Notes under the pieces: model-generated
The model's database searches: none
Told to the model about the DNA's origin: nothing
What the model saw: only the letters and a program-made list of their open reading frames with translations
In this document: positions 54,518-64,000 of the stretch, piece after piece
How the letters are laid out: the number at the start of each line of letters is the position of its first letter
Position numbering within the stretch: the first letter of the stretch is position 1
Translations under genes and position numbers: made by a program
From: Xylogone sp. PMI_703
Taxonomy: Eukaryota > Ascomycota > Leotiomycetes
Assembly (NCBI GenBank): GCA_021399445.1
Contig: JAJTUQ010000003.1
Location: 6,386,001 to 6,450,000, forward strand
DNA length: 64,000 bases
Direction of reading: 5' to 3'

Positions 54518-55920
54518 ATGGCAAAATCTTCAATATCTCTCACTCAATTAGCAAAGGACATTCTTGCTAACGCTCAAAAAATAGAGGATTTCTTAGCATC
54601 GAATAACCTCCCACAACCTTCATTCAACGCCGAAGATGCCGAAGACTTCCCCGTTGCGCTGGAGCATGCCGAGATCCATAAAGCCAGATATGCATTAATT
54701 GATGCAACGAGAGAACTGCGGGATCTGGTAGTCGGTCCACTTGATACCTTAAAGTGGATGATTATGAATGTAAGTGACGGAACATTCCTCTAATTTAATA
54801 CGAGTGACTAAGTTTCCATAATTCAGGATCATACCATCGCGGCAAGCCTGCATGCAATTTCTCATTTCAAGGTTGCTCAGGCCGTTCCCTTAACAGGCTC
54901 AATCTCATTCGCCGACATTGCCAAAGCAACAGGACTCAGTGAGCTTAATGTTGCCCGTTTTATCCGACGCGCAGCAATAAACCGCATCTTCATTGAATCA
55001 TCTCCGGGTCAAGTTTCCCACACATCTTCATCAAAGCTTCTGGCCACGGATTCAAACATACAGGCGCTTATTGGGCACATGTCCGAAGAAGCTTTTCCTG
55101 CCTCTGCCAGGATTGTGGAGGCACTGGAAAAGTTCCCGTATAGTGGAGAACCAGATCAGAGTCCTTTCACTTTGACCTTTGGATCAAGTTTCTTCGAGAG
55201 AAAAATGAAACAGCCTGAGACAATGCAACGATTCGTCCAGGCAATGAGCTCTTGGAGTAAAGGGGACGGAAGTGCCCATATGCGAGATGGTTATGACTGG
55301 GCTGCTCTGCCAAAAGGAGCTACGGTAGTGGATGTTGGTGGTGCAGGAGGCCATATTTCCCTTGCTATTGCACAGAAGTTTCCCGATTTACAGTTTATTG
55401 TTGAAGACCAGCCACCTGTGGCGAGTCAAGCTCAGGCATTGATAGCCTCATTTCCTGAGGATGTTTCAAAGAGAGTGAAGTTCATCCCTCATGACTTCTT
55501 CCAACCTCAGCCGGAAGAGGCGATAGGTGCTGCTGCTTATATTCTGCGTTATGTTTTCCATGACTGGTCTGATGTGTATGCGAAGAAGATCCTGGCAAAT
55601 CTTCTTAAAGTGATGAAGAAGGATAGCAGGTTGCTCATTGCAGACGCAGTTATGCCACCGACTGGAGTGCTGCCCAGATCTCAAGAAGAAATTCTGAGGA
55701 GCTTTGACATAGTGAGTTCTATATGTACTAGCACTATGACTTGAATTATTACTAAATCGTTGTTTAGAGTATTCTGGCACAGTTGAACGCTCAAGAGCGC
55801 ACGCTAGAAATGTGGGAACAGCTAGTCAAGAATTCCAGTGATGAAAAACTGGGTATCACAAACGTCGTTATGCCACCAAAGGGGGAATCTGTCAGCATTC
55901 TTGAGGTTATGCTTGTTTGA
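54518..55920 (+). CDS. SAM-dependent O-methyltransferase (plant/fungal caffeate-like)
   Basis: 429-residue class I O-methyltransferase of the kind that tailors aromatic polyketides. Exons 54518-54769, 54827-55711 and 55768-55920 join in frame. The N-terminal winged-helix dimerisation domain (about residues 85-170, ISHFKVAQAVP, FADIAKATGLSE) precedes the SAM site VVDVGGAGGHIS and VEDQPPV. The catalytic His is in RYVFHDWSD. The C-terminus (LNAQERTLEMWEQL) matches the family. It opens a region that also holds a DUF3425 protein, a broken BVMO and a P450, so a secondary-metabolite role is likely; the substrate is unknown. Confidence 0.91.
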
Positions 55921-56330
55921 AAATTCTCAACTGTTACAACTTTGCTGCTTATGCCCATTGAAGTATATTATATACCTAGCCATAAAAATCACTTCCATAA
56001 ACGATGACCCCGTACCTGTTTACAACAGTGATATTTCCCGTTTGTATAGCCTTCCGAATATCATCAGTGTCGTCTCTATCAAAGCTTATCGATATCACGA
56101 GCAAAATCTGATATGTATTTGTATGTAGGCTTTTATTACTTTTTATGATAATGATAATTTCTGTACTAGTACAAATCCACCGTCGCTAACCGCTGTTCTT
56201 GTTGCTGTGTAATAAATATAATGCTTGGTAAGTACTGAATCACCTTTTGTCTATCCAGGCCACCTTCATTTTCCTAACGCCTTGGCAATCTTGTAACACT
56301 GTCCAAAAACTCCAAGCAACTTATCGAATT
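55921..56330. other. Convergent intergenic region
   Basis: 410 bp between convergent gene ends; no feature recognised. Confidence 0.5.
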
Positions 56331-57524
56331 CTACTTCTGATCCGATCCTACTTTTGATTTATTCTTCACTACTTCGTTCTCCCATCTTATCCTCCATAAT
56401 CCTTGACCTCTATCACTCTTTCTTCCAAGTGCGTCTAACTTTGGCATTGGAACGTTCACAAACTTATCGCATGTCGTAAGCGCATGTCGCAGAGAGCTAT
56501 CATCTCCTGGATTAATCCGGTGGGCTTTGTTTGGACACCATGTAATAATAGCAGAAAAGAGCTCACTAAGAGTCATTGCCTGGGCAGGAGATCTTGCAAG
56601 CATCCCATATACCAAGTAATTCCAACTGGGACTTCGTTGATATTCGTTGGAATTGCTTTTCGAACTACTAGAGTTACTGGTGCTACTTTTCTTTGCATCT
56701 CGAGACATTAGGCGTCCTTCTGCGTCGATCATTGGAGATGGAGGAGGCCCAACTTTGTTGGGCGGTGTCGCAACCTGGGGGAAATATCCTATTATTACAT
56801 GTGTCCTAGCGTCAAGGTTTGGACTTAGAGTTTTATAAATCTTAGGCACACGGGACGAGTGAGCTGCTTTGTGTCGCACTTCAGTAGCAGGAGATGATTG
56901 ATCATCAGCCTTGCTGCTATCTGTCTTTCCATCCGGTAGTTTGGTCCTACGTTTAGGAGCCGAAAGAGTGGGATTTTCTCGCAAATCTGGAGAGCTAACT
57001 GATTTTGTAAGTTGTAGAAGGTGCGCTTCTTGACTTTGCTCTCTTGCATCTTCATTGGTCGGTTGTGTGTCCGAAGACGGTGTTGGTCCAACCTCAGGGC
57101 TTCCTGAGCCTGAACTTTGTGACATGGAAGCCAAGATGGTGGCAATCTGGTAGGCATCTTCGGAGTGTTTGGATGGATGGTTCCAGTAGGGGACCTTTGC
57201 TGCATCATGGACTTCGGTCGAGCTGCTTGTAGTCCTGGAGAGCTCATCGACTGCAGACTGAGACGAGCTCTTTTCTTGGCTGCTACCTGCCAGACCTGGA
57301 GATAGCATCCAAGGTTCTGCAGAAGCGCAATGTGACTGTAGGTCCTCAAGGCCCAGGTCTGGAGTTGGGTTTAGAATTTGCGACAGTGGCGCGGCCCCTG
57401 CTCTTCCGTGCTGTCGTGCTCTCATGGAACCATTCCTACCCAAGGCAGGTACGGACCTAGCTCTATTTGAACTATGCAAGCCATGACTTGGAACGCTAGG
57501 AACAGTAACCCAAGCAGGGGCCAT
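56331..57524 (-). CDS. Divergent forkhead (winged-helix) protein
   Basis: 397-residue intronless protein. The first 290 residues are Ser/Pro/Gln-rich and low in structure. Residues about 295-385 read like a forkhead domain: SPSWNYLVYGMLARSP for helix 1, LTLSELF-like LSELFSAIITWCP for helix 2, SSLRHALTTCDKFVNVP for the recognition helix and GQGLWRIRW for the wing. The recognition helix keeps only part of the usual NSIRHNLS pattern (SSLRHALT), so DNA specificity could differ or be weak. Probably nuclear. Convergent to the O-methyltransferase; a regulatory link is not shown. Confidence 0.72.
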   Translation of the reverse strand: MAPAWVTVPSVPSHGLHSSNRARSVPALGRNGSMRARQHGRAGAAPLSQILNPTPDLGLEDLQSHCASAEPWMLSPGLAGSSQEKSSSQSAVDELSRTTSSSTEVHDAAKVPYWNHPSKHSEDAYQIATILASMSQSSGSGSPEVGPTPSSDTQPTNEDAREQSQEAHLLQLTKSVSSPDLRENPTLSAPKRRTKLPDGKTDSSKADDQSSPATEVRHKAAHSSRVPKIYKTLSPNLDARTHVIIGYFPQVATPPNKVGPPPSPMIDAEGRLMSRDAKKSSTSNSSSSKSNSNEYQRSPSWNYLVYGMLARSPAQAMTLSELFSAIITWCPNKAHRINPGDDSSLRHALTTCDKFVNVPMPKLDALGRKSDRGQGLWRIRWENEVVKNKSKVGSDQK

Positions 57525-58628
57525 GTTGTCAGAGGTACCTCAAGCAAAGGCTGCGCGCATGCAAGAAAGAGATGGATATATGGACTGCAGTGAAGGACAA
57601 GTCAAGAAGAAAAGTCAAGTCATAATCAAGCGTGGAAGCGCCTGCCATCTTTAACAGTAGCACGAATAGTGTGATTCCAACTGGCTAGCTCGAATTATCA
57701 ACGGGTCTAAATCGCGCCCTTTTTGTTTGGCTCAACAATATAGAGTTTGGAACTAGGCTGCGACGTCTAGGACCTAAAATCATTTGACGTTGCCGGTTTG
57801 ACAGCTGGTGGTTGAGGTAGCAGAACCGTGGATATTTGCAGGCAGCTGTCCGCGTTCCATGGTACAGCACTCAGTCTAAGAGTCCCGTGATATCACCTGT
57901 CAGTAATGGTTACCATACTTTCTTAGAGCTAAGTAGTCGTTACCTGAATCGCACGTCATAGTGACTTCCATCTCCATACAGCCTTAGGCTACAGCATATT
58001 CTGGAGCTTATCGTGAATTCCAGGCGCAAAAGTACCCAGAAAGTCACGTCCCGTCCTCTAGTATGTCTGTACATCATAGCCCTTATAGCTTAGTGATTAT
58101 ACACTAAGCATATGGAAGCTTCATTAGATGGCAATCACTAGAAAGTGATACAAGAGAGGTTCACCTTAAAGTATCTGAGATGGGACTCCAAAAAATAATA
58201 ATAATAATAAGCTGATATGGACCAGAAATATAATTTTTAGCTTTATACGTCTATTTCTCAAGCTGTAACCTTTAATATATACAATCATTTAACAGAAACG
58301 TATAACAACGTCTTATATTATAACATGAGCTAATTATATTATTTAGTTAGCTACTTTCAGCGGCGTCAACTTGTACTATGCGTAATTAATTCTTATTGTT
58401 CTAACTGATGACTTCCACGTCACTAAAGAGCAAAGCGCCCATATGCCCACAATTATGCAGGCTGGCTATACAGCTAGGCTGCTATTAGTGGTTCCTACGG
58501 GGTAACATCATCCACCGTAGACCTATAATGTTAAGCATTATGTCTATAACTACTATACTGGTAGTGAGCAAATATCCATCCTCTCTAATAGTACATAATG
58601 ATTAACTAAATAGTAGCTTAGTGCGACT
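57525..58628. other. Intergenic with AT-rich patch and short microsatellite
   Basis: No gene is supported. An (AAT)n tract lies near 58190-58212, within an AT-rich stretch that runs to about 58350. Confidence 0.45.
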
Positions 58629-59037
58629 TTGACGACATCTTTCTCCGCGTTCCTGGCTCTGTCCTTCCTGATTAGCGTGTTGACTGTAACTCCGCAACCC
58701 ATACCCCCCCTAAAATGTACAGTAGGCGCCAGTCAAACATCGTCCTACAATGATCTCAGTCATCATGTCCTGTCTGATCTTAAAAGCTCTCATCGCCCGT
58801 CTGATCTCCGAGATCATCACGCAATACTTATCATGGCGCAACGTCTACTGGATGTCATTCGGACTGCAGGTAGCTATGATCACTACTTTATTATTCATGT
58901 TTCACGACTACCCAGTTCTAAGTCCTGGCACGTCGCGTCCGCGAATACTGCTTAAGATTATCACGCTGCCGTTCCATGATCTGACGTCTAAAGGGATAAT
59001 TATGAGGTCAATAGATGTTGTAGTAGCACTACAGTAG
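58629..59037 (+). pseudogene. MFS transporter relic
   Basis: The frame 58750-59037 encodes 95 residues that resemble the helix 5-6 region of fungal MFS carriers: LISEIITQYLSWRNVYWMSFGLQ followed by a hydrophobic helix, then HDYPVLSPGTS and ILLKIITLPFHD (each block is cut here at natural joints). The frame 58629-58955 before it has a hydrophobic stretch that might be an earlier helix. No start, no further helices and no downstream continuation are found, so a decayed fragment is more likely than a gene. Confidence 0.55.
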
Positions 59038-59359
59038 GCTTTTGGTATTTGTAGTTTTTGCTTTAGGAGAGGTGTTAATTTTTCCTTGTACTTCTCATTT
59101 TCTATTTCGTAATTTACTATCTATTCTATCTAATAATGCTGACGGAATCGCTACTCTAAGCTATTTTATTGCTTGTATGGCCGAGGCTCGGTAATTAGCC
59201 ACCGGAATTAGGAGTAGCGGAGTGTGATGACCAATATCTTCAGTCAAATCATCTGCAATGTTTTGGCCAGGTCTGGATAAATACATTTGTGATACGCTAT
59301 AAGCAACCTTATCGCTCGCAGTTGATACTGACTGTTTGGAAGAGACGCCCATTCTGATT
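59038..59359. other. Intergenic before the DUF3425 gene
   Basis: 322 bp with no recognisable coding sequence; an upstream exon for the next gene was looked for and not found. Confidence 0.4.
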
Positions 59360-60946
59360 ATGGATTACCAAGAGGAGATTGTCAACTTGCCGGACCATCT
59401 TCTCCCAACCTGTAGGCCCTCATGTCTGGTTGCAAGCCAACTAGCCCTGCTAGAGGAAAGTCTCCAACACCTTCGGTTGCTGACTTTGCACCAGTCTGAG
59501 CGGATTCATCAGCTAGAAGAGAAGTGTGCCTGGTTTACATCACAAATGGAGAACATCCCGAGCGTCATTGTAGATGCCGACTTTGCTCAATTTTGTGCAT
59601 CACATAACACAATCAACAACTTGGATCAGCAACCCACTCTCACAGATTCATATCGGTGGAATTCCAATTTTGAATCTCTGGGTCTCCAGAGCGGTAGTAT
59701 GATCCATCAGTCACATACATTTTGCACAGATGTTGATGGCTTCAATACAACATCCGACTGCCTCCCCTTACCATCAAATGATATCAGAGATCAAATATTT
59801 GAGGGAGATATGCTCGGTACAGAAGAGAGAGAAGTAGCGATTTTCAATCTTCAAGTTCCGCATGAAGGATTTCCAGACTACCAGAGCTACGTTGGGTTTA
59901 CTGATACCCATGCCATTGCACCAGTACCAATATTTCAACTACCCACGGATGCAGAAATACAGAATGAATCTTCTGTGTCATACCCGGAGGATCAGCAATT
60001 GTTGGCTCACCCAAAAGTGGATGATAAATTACATTATGCACCTCTGCAAACTAATATACCAAACGAGCTGGCTTTTACTATTAACGGAGAGCTTCTACGC
60101 CCTATAATCCAAGCCAGTTCTGATATCAACGACGGCCTACCAAAGCGGAAACTAGATCGGTATATTCTCTTTCTGGGCTCAATACTACAACAATTTTTTC
60201 CGGTCTATGGAACCAAGAAAACTATTCTTGAATCTGTTGCTGCGGAAGGGATGTTATGGATAGTCCGAGAGGCATGGCCAGATGTGGAACGATTTTGGAA
60301 AATGACGGCTTCTTTTGATGGCTTCTTTCAGTATGAGCTCTGGAGGAATTTTCCATGTCGGGAAACTTATAATATGCTACGTCCAACCCTTCGCCCAACA
60401 CGGACACAGCTCCAAGTTCCTCATTCCCCGGTAATTGACTGGCTTCCTTGGCCAGATTTTCGTGATCTTGTTATCAGATACCAAGATGAAGTTGATATTG
60501 ATATTATATGCAAGACTGTTATCGAGAACGGTGTCTCTTACCGACGGCTAACGACAAACCATTCTCAAAATATCTCACACAGTACCTACCCTCAACAGCT
60601 GGAGGGAATTTCGTCCTTCAGGATTTGGGACATCTACTGCCTGGAAGAGCAGAGTGCTGGAGGCTTCACCTCGAAGCTATCTTCAACTTCCCTTATGTAC
60701 AAAGCGCGATCCGCTCCCGTGGTAGCACTAGAGAAAGCGTACAATCTAGTTTACAACGACGTCGAGGTGGCGAAGTTGCATCAAAATTTTTTTGACAAGT
60801 ACCCATTCCTTTATCGCGAAAGCGTTGCCTCGAGGTACCGTATTCAAGAGCTGCCAACTGTAGAGACAAAGGCGTTGGGGTATCCTGGGGATTTAAGTTG
60901 TGGAGCCATGAAAAGACTAGAAGAGTTGGTTAAGAAGGGGCTGTAG
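59360..60946 (+). CDS. DUF3425-domain protein, bZIP-type regulator lacking a visible basic region
   Basis: 528 residues in one exon from ATG at 59360. The C-terminal half (about residues 270-420) is a DUF3425 domain, shown by LRPTRTQLQVPHSPVIDW followed by LPWPDFRD; this domain usually follows a bZIP in fungal regulators. Near the N-terminus there is a leucine-rich heptad stretch (LALLEESLQHLRLLT and QLEEKCAWF), a possible short zipper, but no basic DNA-contact region. The gene either uses an unseen upstream exon or has lost DNA binding. DUF3425 regulators often sit in secondary-metabolite loci, which fits the neighbouring O-methyltransferase, BVMO relic and P450. Confidence 0.75.
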   Translation: MDYQEEIVNLPDHLLPTCRPSCLVASQLALLEESLQHLRLLTLHQSERIHQLEEKCAWFTSQMENIPSVIVDADFAQFCASHNTINNLDQQPTLTDSYRWNSNFESLGLQSGSMIHQSHTFCTDVDGFNTTSDCLPLPSNDIRDQIFEGDMLGTEEREVAIFNLQVPHEGFPDYQSYVGFTDTHAIAPVPIFQLPTDAEIQNESSVSYPEDQQLLAHPKVDDKLHYAPLQTNIPNELAFTINGELLRPIIQASSDINDGLPKRKLDRYILFLGSILQQFFPVYGTKKTILESVAAEGMLWIVREAWPDVERFWKMTASFDGFFQYELWRNFPCRETYNMLRPTLRPTRTQLQVPHSPVIDWLPWPDFRDLVIRYQDEVDIDIICKTVIENGVSYRRLTTNHSQNISHSTYPQQLEGISSFRIWDIYCLEEQSAGGFTSKLSSTSLMYKARSAPVVALEKAYNLVYNDVEVAKLHQNFFDKYPFLYRESVASRYRIQELPTVETKALGYPGDLSCGAMKRLEELVKKGL

Positions 60947-61026
60947 TCTGGCTTTCACTTCTCACAGATCGGCAAAATTGAAAATTGCAATACGATTCGG
61001 GGATATGATTAGAGCATATTGATCTA

Positions 61027-62165
61027 CTACCAGGTCATACATGCGTCTACAGGAGATGCTCTGTGGGCTTTAAGTGCTGCTTCTCTTTCCCTGAAGAGCA
61101 CCAAGTGAAACACCCGCCTCCGACTGAAGAGTCGATAACGAAACCTTAGTTCTGGTCTGCGCCAAATTTCTTGGCATTTTTCACTCTTGGAAATGAATTC
61201 AGCATTCAGTCCAAGATTTATTTGAGACTGACTAGGAATAGCATGAAGCTTGTACTTCGGTCCACGCGGATAGTTTACCGTGAGAAGCGTGGTGTACGCT
61301 GGGCAAGGCACCTACACCGGCATCTTCTGCGTCTAAATTCCCCATAAAAAATTTGCCGCTATGGTAGTAAATGTTAAAGGATATCGTTTGGACGTGATCG
61401 AAAATATTCCGGGATTGTATACACAAGTTGACACCAGATTTTACAGTCTTATCCCTAACAATCAATAGAAGACCCCGAGTACGGAAAAAGAGGTCCAGTA
61501 AGTTTACTTGCAGCATCAAACTGTTGACACATATCTGTAACAATCTTATAGAACACAGATGGGACCATAAGGAATTCTCGAGCTGGGAATCAAGTCAGAA
61601 CCTTCTCAAATGTCACTTTCCTGATGTTTACTATCAGCGGGATACTAAGAATTCATGATTCTGTTCTCCATGCCATTTGGCCCTCTTTTCGTCCCATCGT
61701 GCATCTACCACTTTGTGTGAGCATTTAATGAACCTGTCTACTGAGTATCTTCGCACTATACTCTCTATATATTCTCGAATCTCTGGTGCTGGCGCATAAA
61801 AGCTACTCCACTGAAAGTTTGGTGCAAACATGCGCTGACGAGAATGTGCTTTGGGTATGGTCAGAACTATAGCAACGGACATCCATATTGGGATTTGCTC
61901 ACCTGGAATATCGCAGGCGCAGCCTGGACATCGGATTTCATACCACGTCCCTCCTACCCCAGCATTCTCTTCTCGTAGATCGTCAAATTTACATTGTGTA
62001 GCCGTTCTGGTATTCTAACTCCACGATAAATCCCAGAGAAACCAGCCCCGGCGACAGTAATGCTCATTGGACGGAAATTCTCAATAACTAACGGTGCCTT
62101 GATATTTGTGAACACTTACCATAATTTAGTTTCAAAGCCCCATCACTCAATGACGTGATACCCAT
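61027..62165 (-). pseudogene. Baeyer-Villiger monooxygenase pseudogene
   Basis: Decayed FAD monooxygenase. Reading leftwards from about 62080, PLVIENFRP and VAGAGFSGIY give the N-terminal FAD motif, and LTIYEK continues to a one-base deletion near 62000. One frame over come VGGTWYE, CPGCACDIP, an intron, then APNFQWSSFYAPAPEI and VVDARWDEKRAKWH, all family blocks. The frame then stops at 61634. Further left, around 61030-61250, another frame keeps ELRFRYRL and VFHLVLF, resembling the later helical region, but the NADPH site between is unreadable. At least one frameshift and several stops make this non-functional as sequenced. It lies between the DUF3425 gene and the P450. Confidence 0.75.
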
Positions 62166-63274
62166 TTTATTCAGAAGCTATATAAAACGTGTAAAATGAT
62201 AGCCAAGAGGGTATGGGCGCTCGAGAGGTAGCCAGAATGATTTGACGATCGTCCAAGGTTCCGAAAGATAAATGTTTCATGAAAAACAGGACCCCGAACA
62301 AATCTTGCTTTCTCCGTGTTGTCTTTATCCCATGTTGAACCCAAAGCTCCTGAAACCATGTACTAGTTCTGGATAGTGCGGGGAAATTGGAAAGTGCATC
62401 AACTAACTTGATAATCAGCTCCATAGGCTATAGATTGAATGCAGCTCCAAAGTAGACTACTACAAAGTCAAGGACATGTTGAGCGAGCCAATGGGGCGGC
62501 TGAAACTAACGAGAACCCGGAAAATGGACAATTGGCCCACTTATTAGGTTGATGGCTTATTGGAGGCCATACTTGACCAAGTATCCACCGACACGGTGAA
62601 GTGCTTATGAATGAAGCGGACGTGATACTTCATCGGGAGAATGTCGGGTTGGTGCCGGAAATCGTGGGGAAATCGAACCTGCAACAGCGGAGTTTCAAGC
62701 CGCGTCACCACTATTTGGGGTTCCCACGGGGGAAGTCAGCCATGAGTTTCCTGTTGCTGAAGGGACATGAACGGAGAACGATTATCTAAGACGGCCTTCT
62801 GTACATACTGGGCATTGCCCCCCTGCATTGACTCATGCATAGTTAGGAATCACATTAGGCGTATTTTAAAGCACTTGGCGATGGCCCTCTGATTTCATCT
62901 AATCAAGCAATCGTTGGCATGCTGATGTAGTTTTTGGCACCTCTCATGTATGAGCTAATCCGGAAATCGTGGGGAATATTAAGCGGCTTTTGCTGCTCTC
63001 GGACAATGACAAATCGGGGATTCCAAATCTCAGGTAACTGGCAATGTGGTACTCGCAGTAGTAAGAAAAGATACTGTTGGGTCATGAGTTGAAAAGAAAC
63101 TGGAAAATAAAGTCAGAATGTCAGTTGCGAAGTCATATACCGCTTCACAATAACCCTTTGCTCATTTGTAATAAGAATATACCTTGAATGCTATACTTCT
63201 TTTCCGTGATTTTAATCTATTAAAATCTTTCTTTTCTTCTATTTTTTAGTTCAGAACACAAGTTCCTTTCAGTT
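62166..63274. other. Intergenic, promoter of the right-edge P450
   Basis: Open frames up to 85 codons (for example 62167-62424, minus) show no family. The last few hundred bases before 63275 are pyrimidine-rich and AT-rich, as expected for a fungal promoter. Confidence 0.4.
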
Positions 63275-64000
63275 ATGATGCTATCATCGCTAATATCATC
63301 GGTATCGTTGAATAGCCTTCCCATCATTGTCGGCGTGTTATTACTTTACTATTTTGTGTGGATAATATACACACGCCTCTTCCATCCATTGCGCGATATT
63401 CCTGGCCCGTTCTGGGCTTCCATTTCTAGGATATTGATAGGTGTACACGTCCTTAGAGGGGATTCCGAACGTGTTCAGCGGGGCCTGCATAAGAAGTTTG
63501 GTAAGTCTACTTTTAATAAGTATCTAGGGGCATGTTGCAGGGTGTATGATACTGATATTCCGAGCTTTTCAGGTCCTTTTGTAAGGATTGCTCCCAACGA
63601 GGTCGCAATCTCTGATCCAGATGCGATTAGGGTCATCTACAGCATCAATAGCGGCTTCACAAAGGTTGCTTTATTTCCTTGTCATATTTGCGATCTGGTA
63701 CTGATTCAGGGCTATAGACGGACTTTTATATACCATTCGCCACCAAAATCTCGCCTCATGGCGACCATTTTGCACATATAGATGAACATCTACATGCCCA
63801 GAGGCGTAGATTTGTCAATGGAATTTATTCCATGTCGACAATTCTAGAGTCAGAAGCATATATTAATGATTGCATAGACGTATTTTTGGCTAAAATGGCA
63901 AAATTTGCAAAAAAGAGACAGTCCATCGATTTAGGCGAGTGGATCCAATGGTGGGTTTATTCTTTAAAACCAAGGTTTAGAAATATTCTGCAGGATTAAC
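63275..64000 (+). CDS. Cytochrome P450, 3' partial (cut by window edge)
   Basis: N-terminal part of a fungal P450. ATG at 63275 (or 63278) starts a signal-anchor helix (about residues 15-35, IIVGVLLLYYFVWII), followed by HPLRDIPGPFWAS, the proline hinge. Introns at 63501-63572 and 63671 to about 63719 join FG/PFVRIAPNEVAISDP and FTK/TDFYIPF. The last exon runs AQRRRFVNGIYSMSTI, the C-helix WxxxR-like region of this group, to a donor at about 63952. The I-helix, ExxR and heme loop lie beyond the window. The visible part is intact. With the O-methyltransferase and BVMO relic it suggests a secondary-metabolite locus that extends to the right. Confidence 0.88.

Overview
The window is nuclear DNA of a filamentous ascomycete (Pezizomycotina). 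The evidence is many short GT-AG introns (mostly 45-140 bp) with CTAAC-type branch points, fungal families (Zn2Cys6 regulator, DUF3425 protein, allantoate-permease-type transporters, ABCC pump, P450s), roughly 45% GC coding DNA, and AT-rich blocks of the kind repeat-induced point mutation leaves. A leotiomycete is possible but the sequence alone does not prove it. About 24 protein-coding genes can be supported, plus two relics (a Baeyer-Villiger monooxygenase pseudogene and an MFS transporter fragment).

Layout. (1) 1-8876 is an oxidative gene group: SDR (cut by the left edge), NTF2-like/flavin monooxygenase, epoxide-hydrolase-type alpha/beta hydrolase, a second SDR and a P450, the last two diverging from a shared promoter. 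(2) 9850-20959 holds a xanthine dehydrogenase and a full ABCC transporter on the minus strand. (3) 20960-26890 is sparse and partly AT-rich. It contains a strikingly GC-rich, intronless ORF of unknown family (22142-23335), a sulfotransferase-like gene and a four-copy 20-bp tandem repeat. (4) 26891-35722 holds a TauD-type dioxygenase, a calpain-like protein whose catalytic Cys is Ser, an inosine-uridine hydrolase and a DHA2 MFS transporter. (5) 36865-42310 holds two transcription factors, Zn2Cys6 and C2H2. (6) 43123-47865 looks like a small catabolic module: ACS-family transporter, tandem EthD-like protein, and a divergent carboxymuconolactone-decarboxylase-like gene. (7) 49261-52565 holds two secreted glycoside hydrolases. 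(8) 54518-64000 holds an O-methyltransferase, a divergent forkhead protein, an MFS relic, a DUF3425 protein, a frameshifted BVMO and a P450 cut by the right edge. This looks like part of a decaying secondary-metabolite locus.

The strongest candidates for something new are the foreign-looking ORF at 22142-23335, the Cys-to-Ser calpain, and the left-edge oxidative cluster. Splice sites were assigned by hand from reading frame, GT-AG dinucleotides and family motifs; none has transcript support here.
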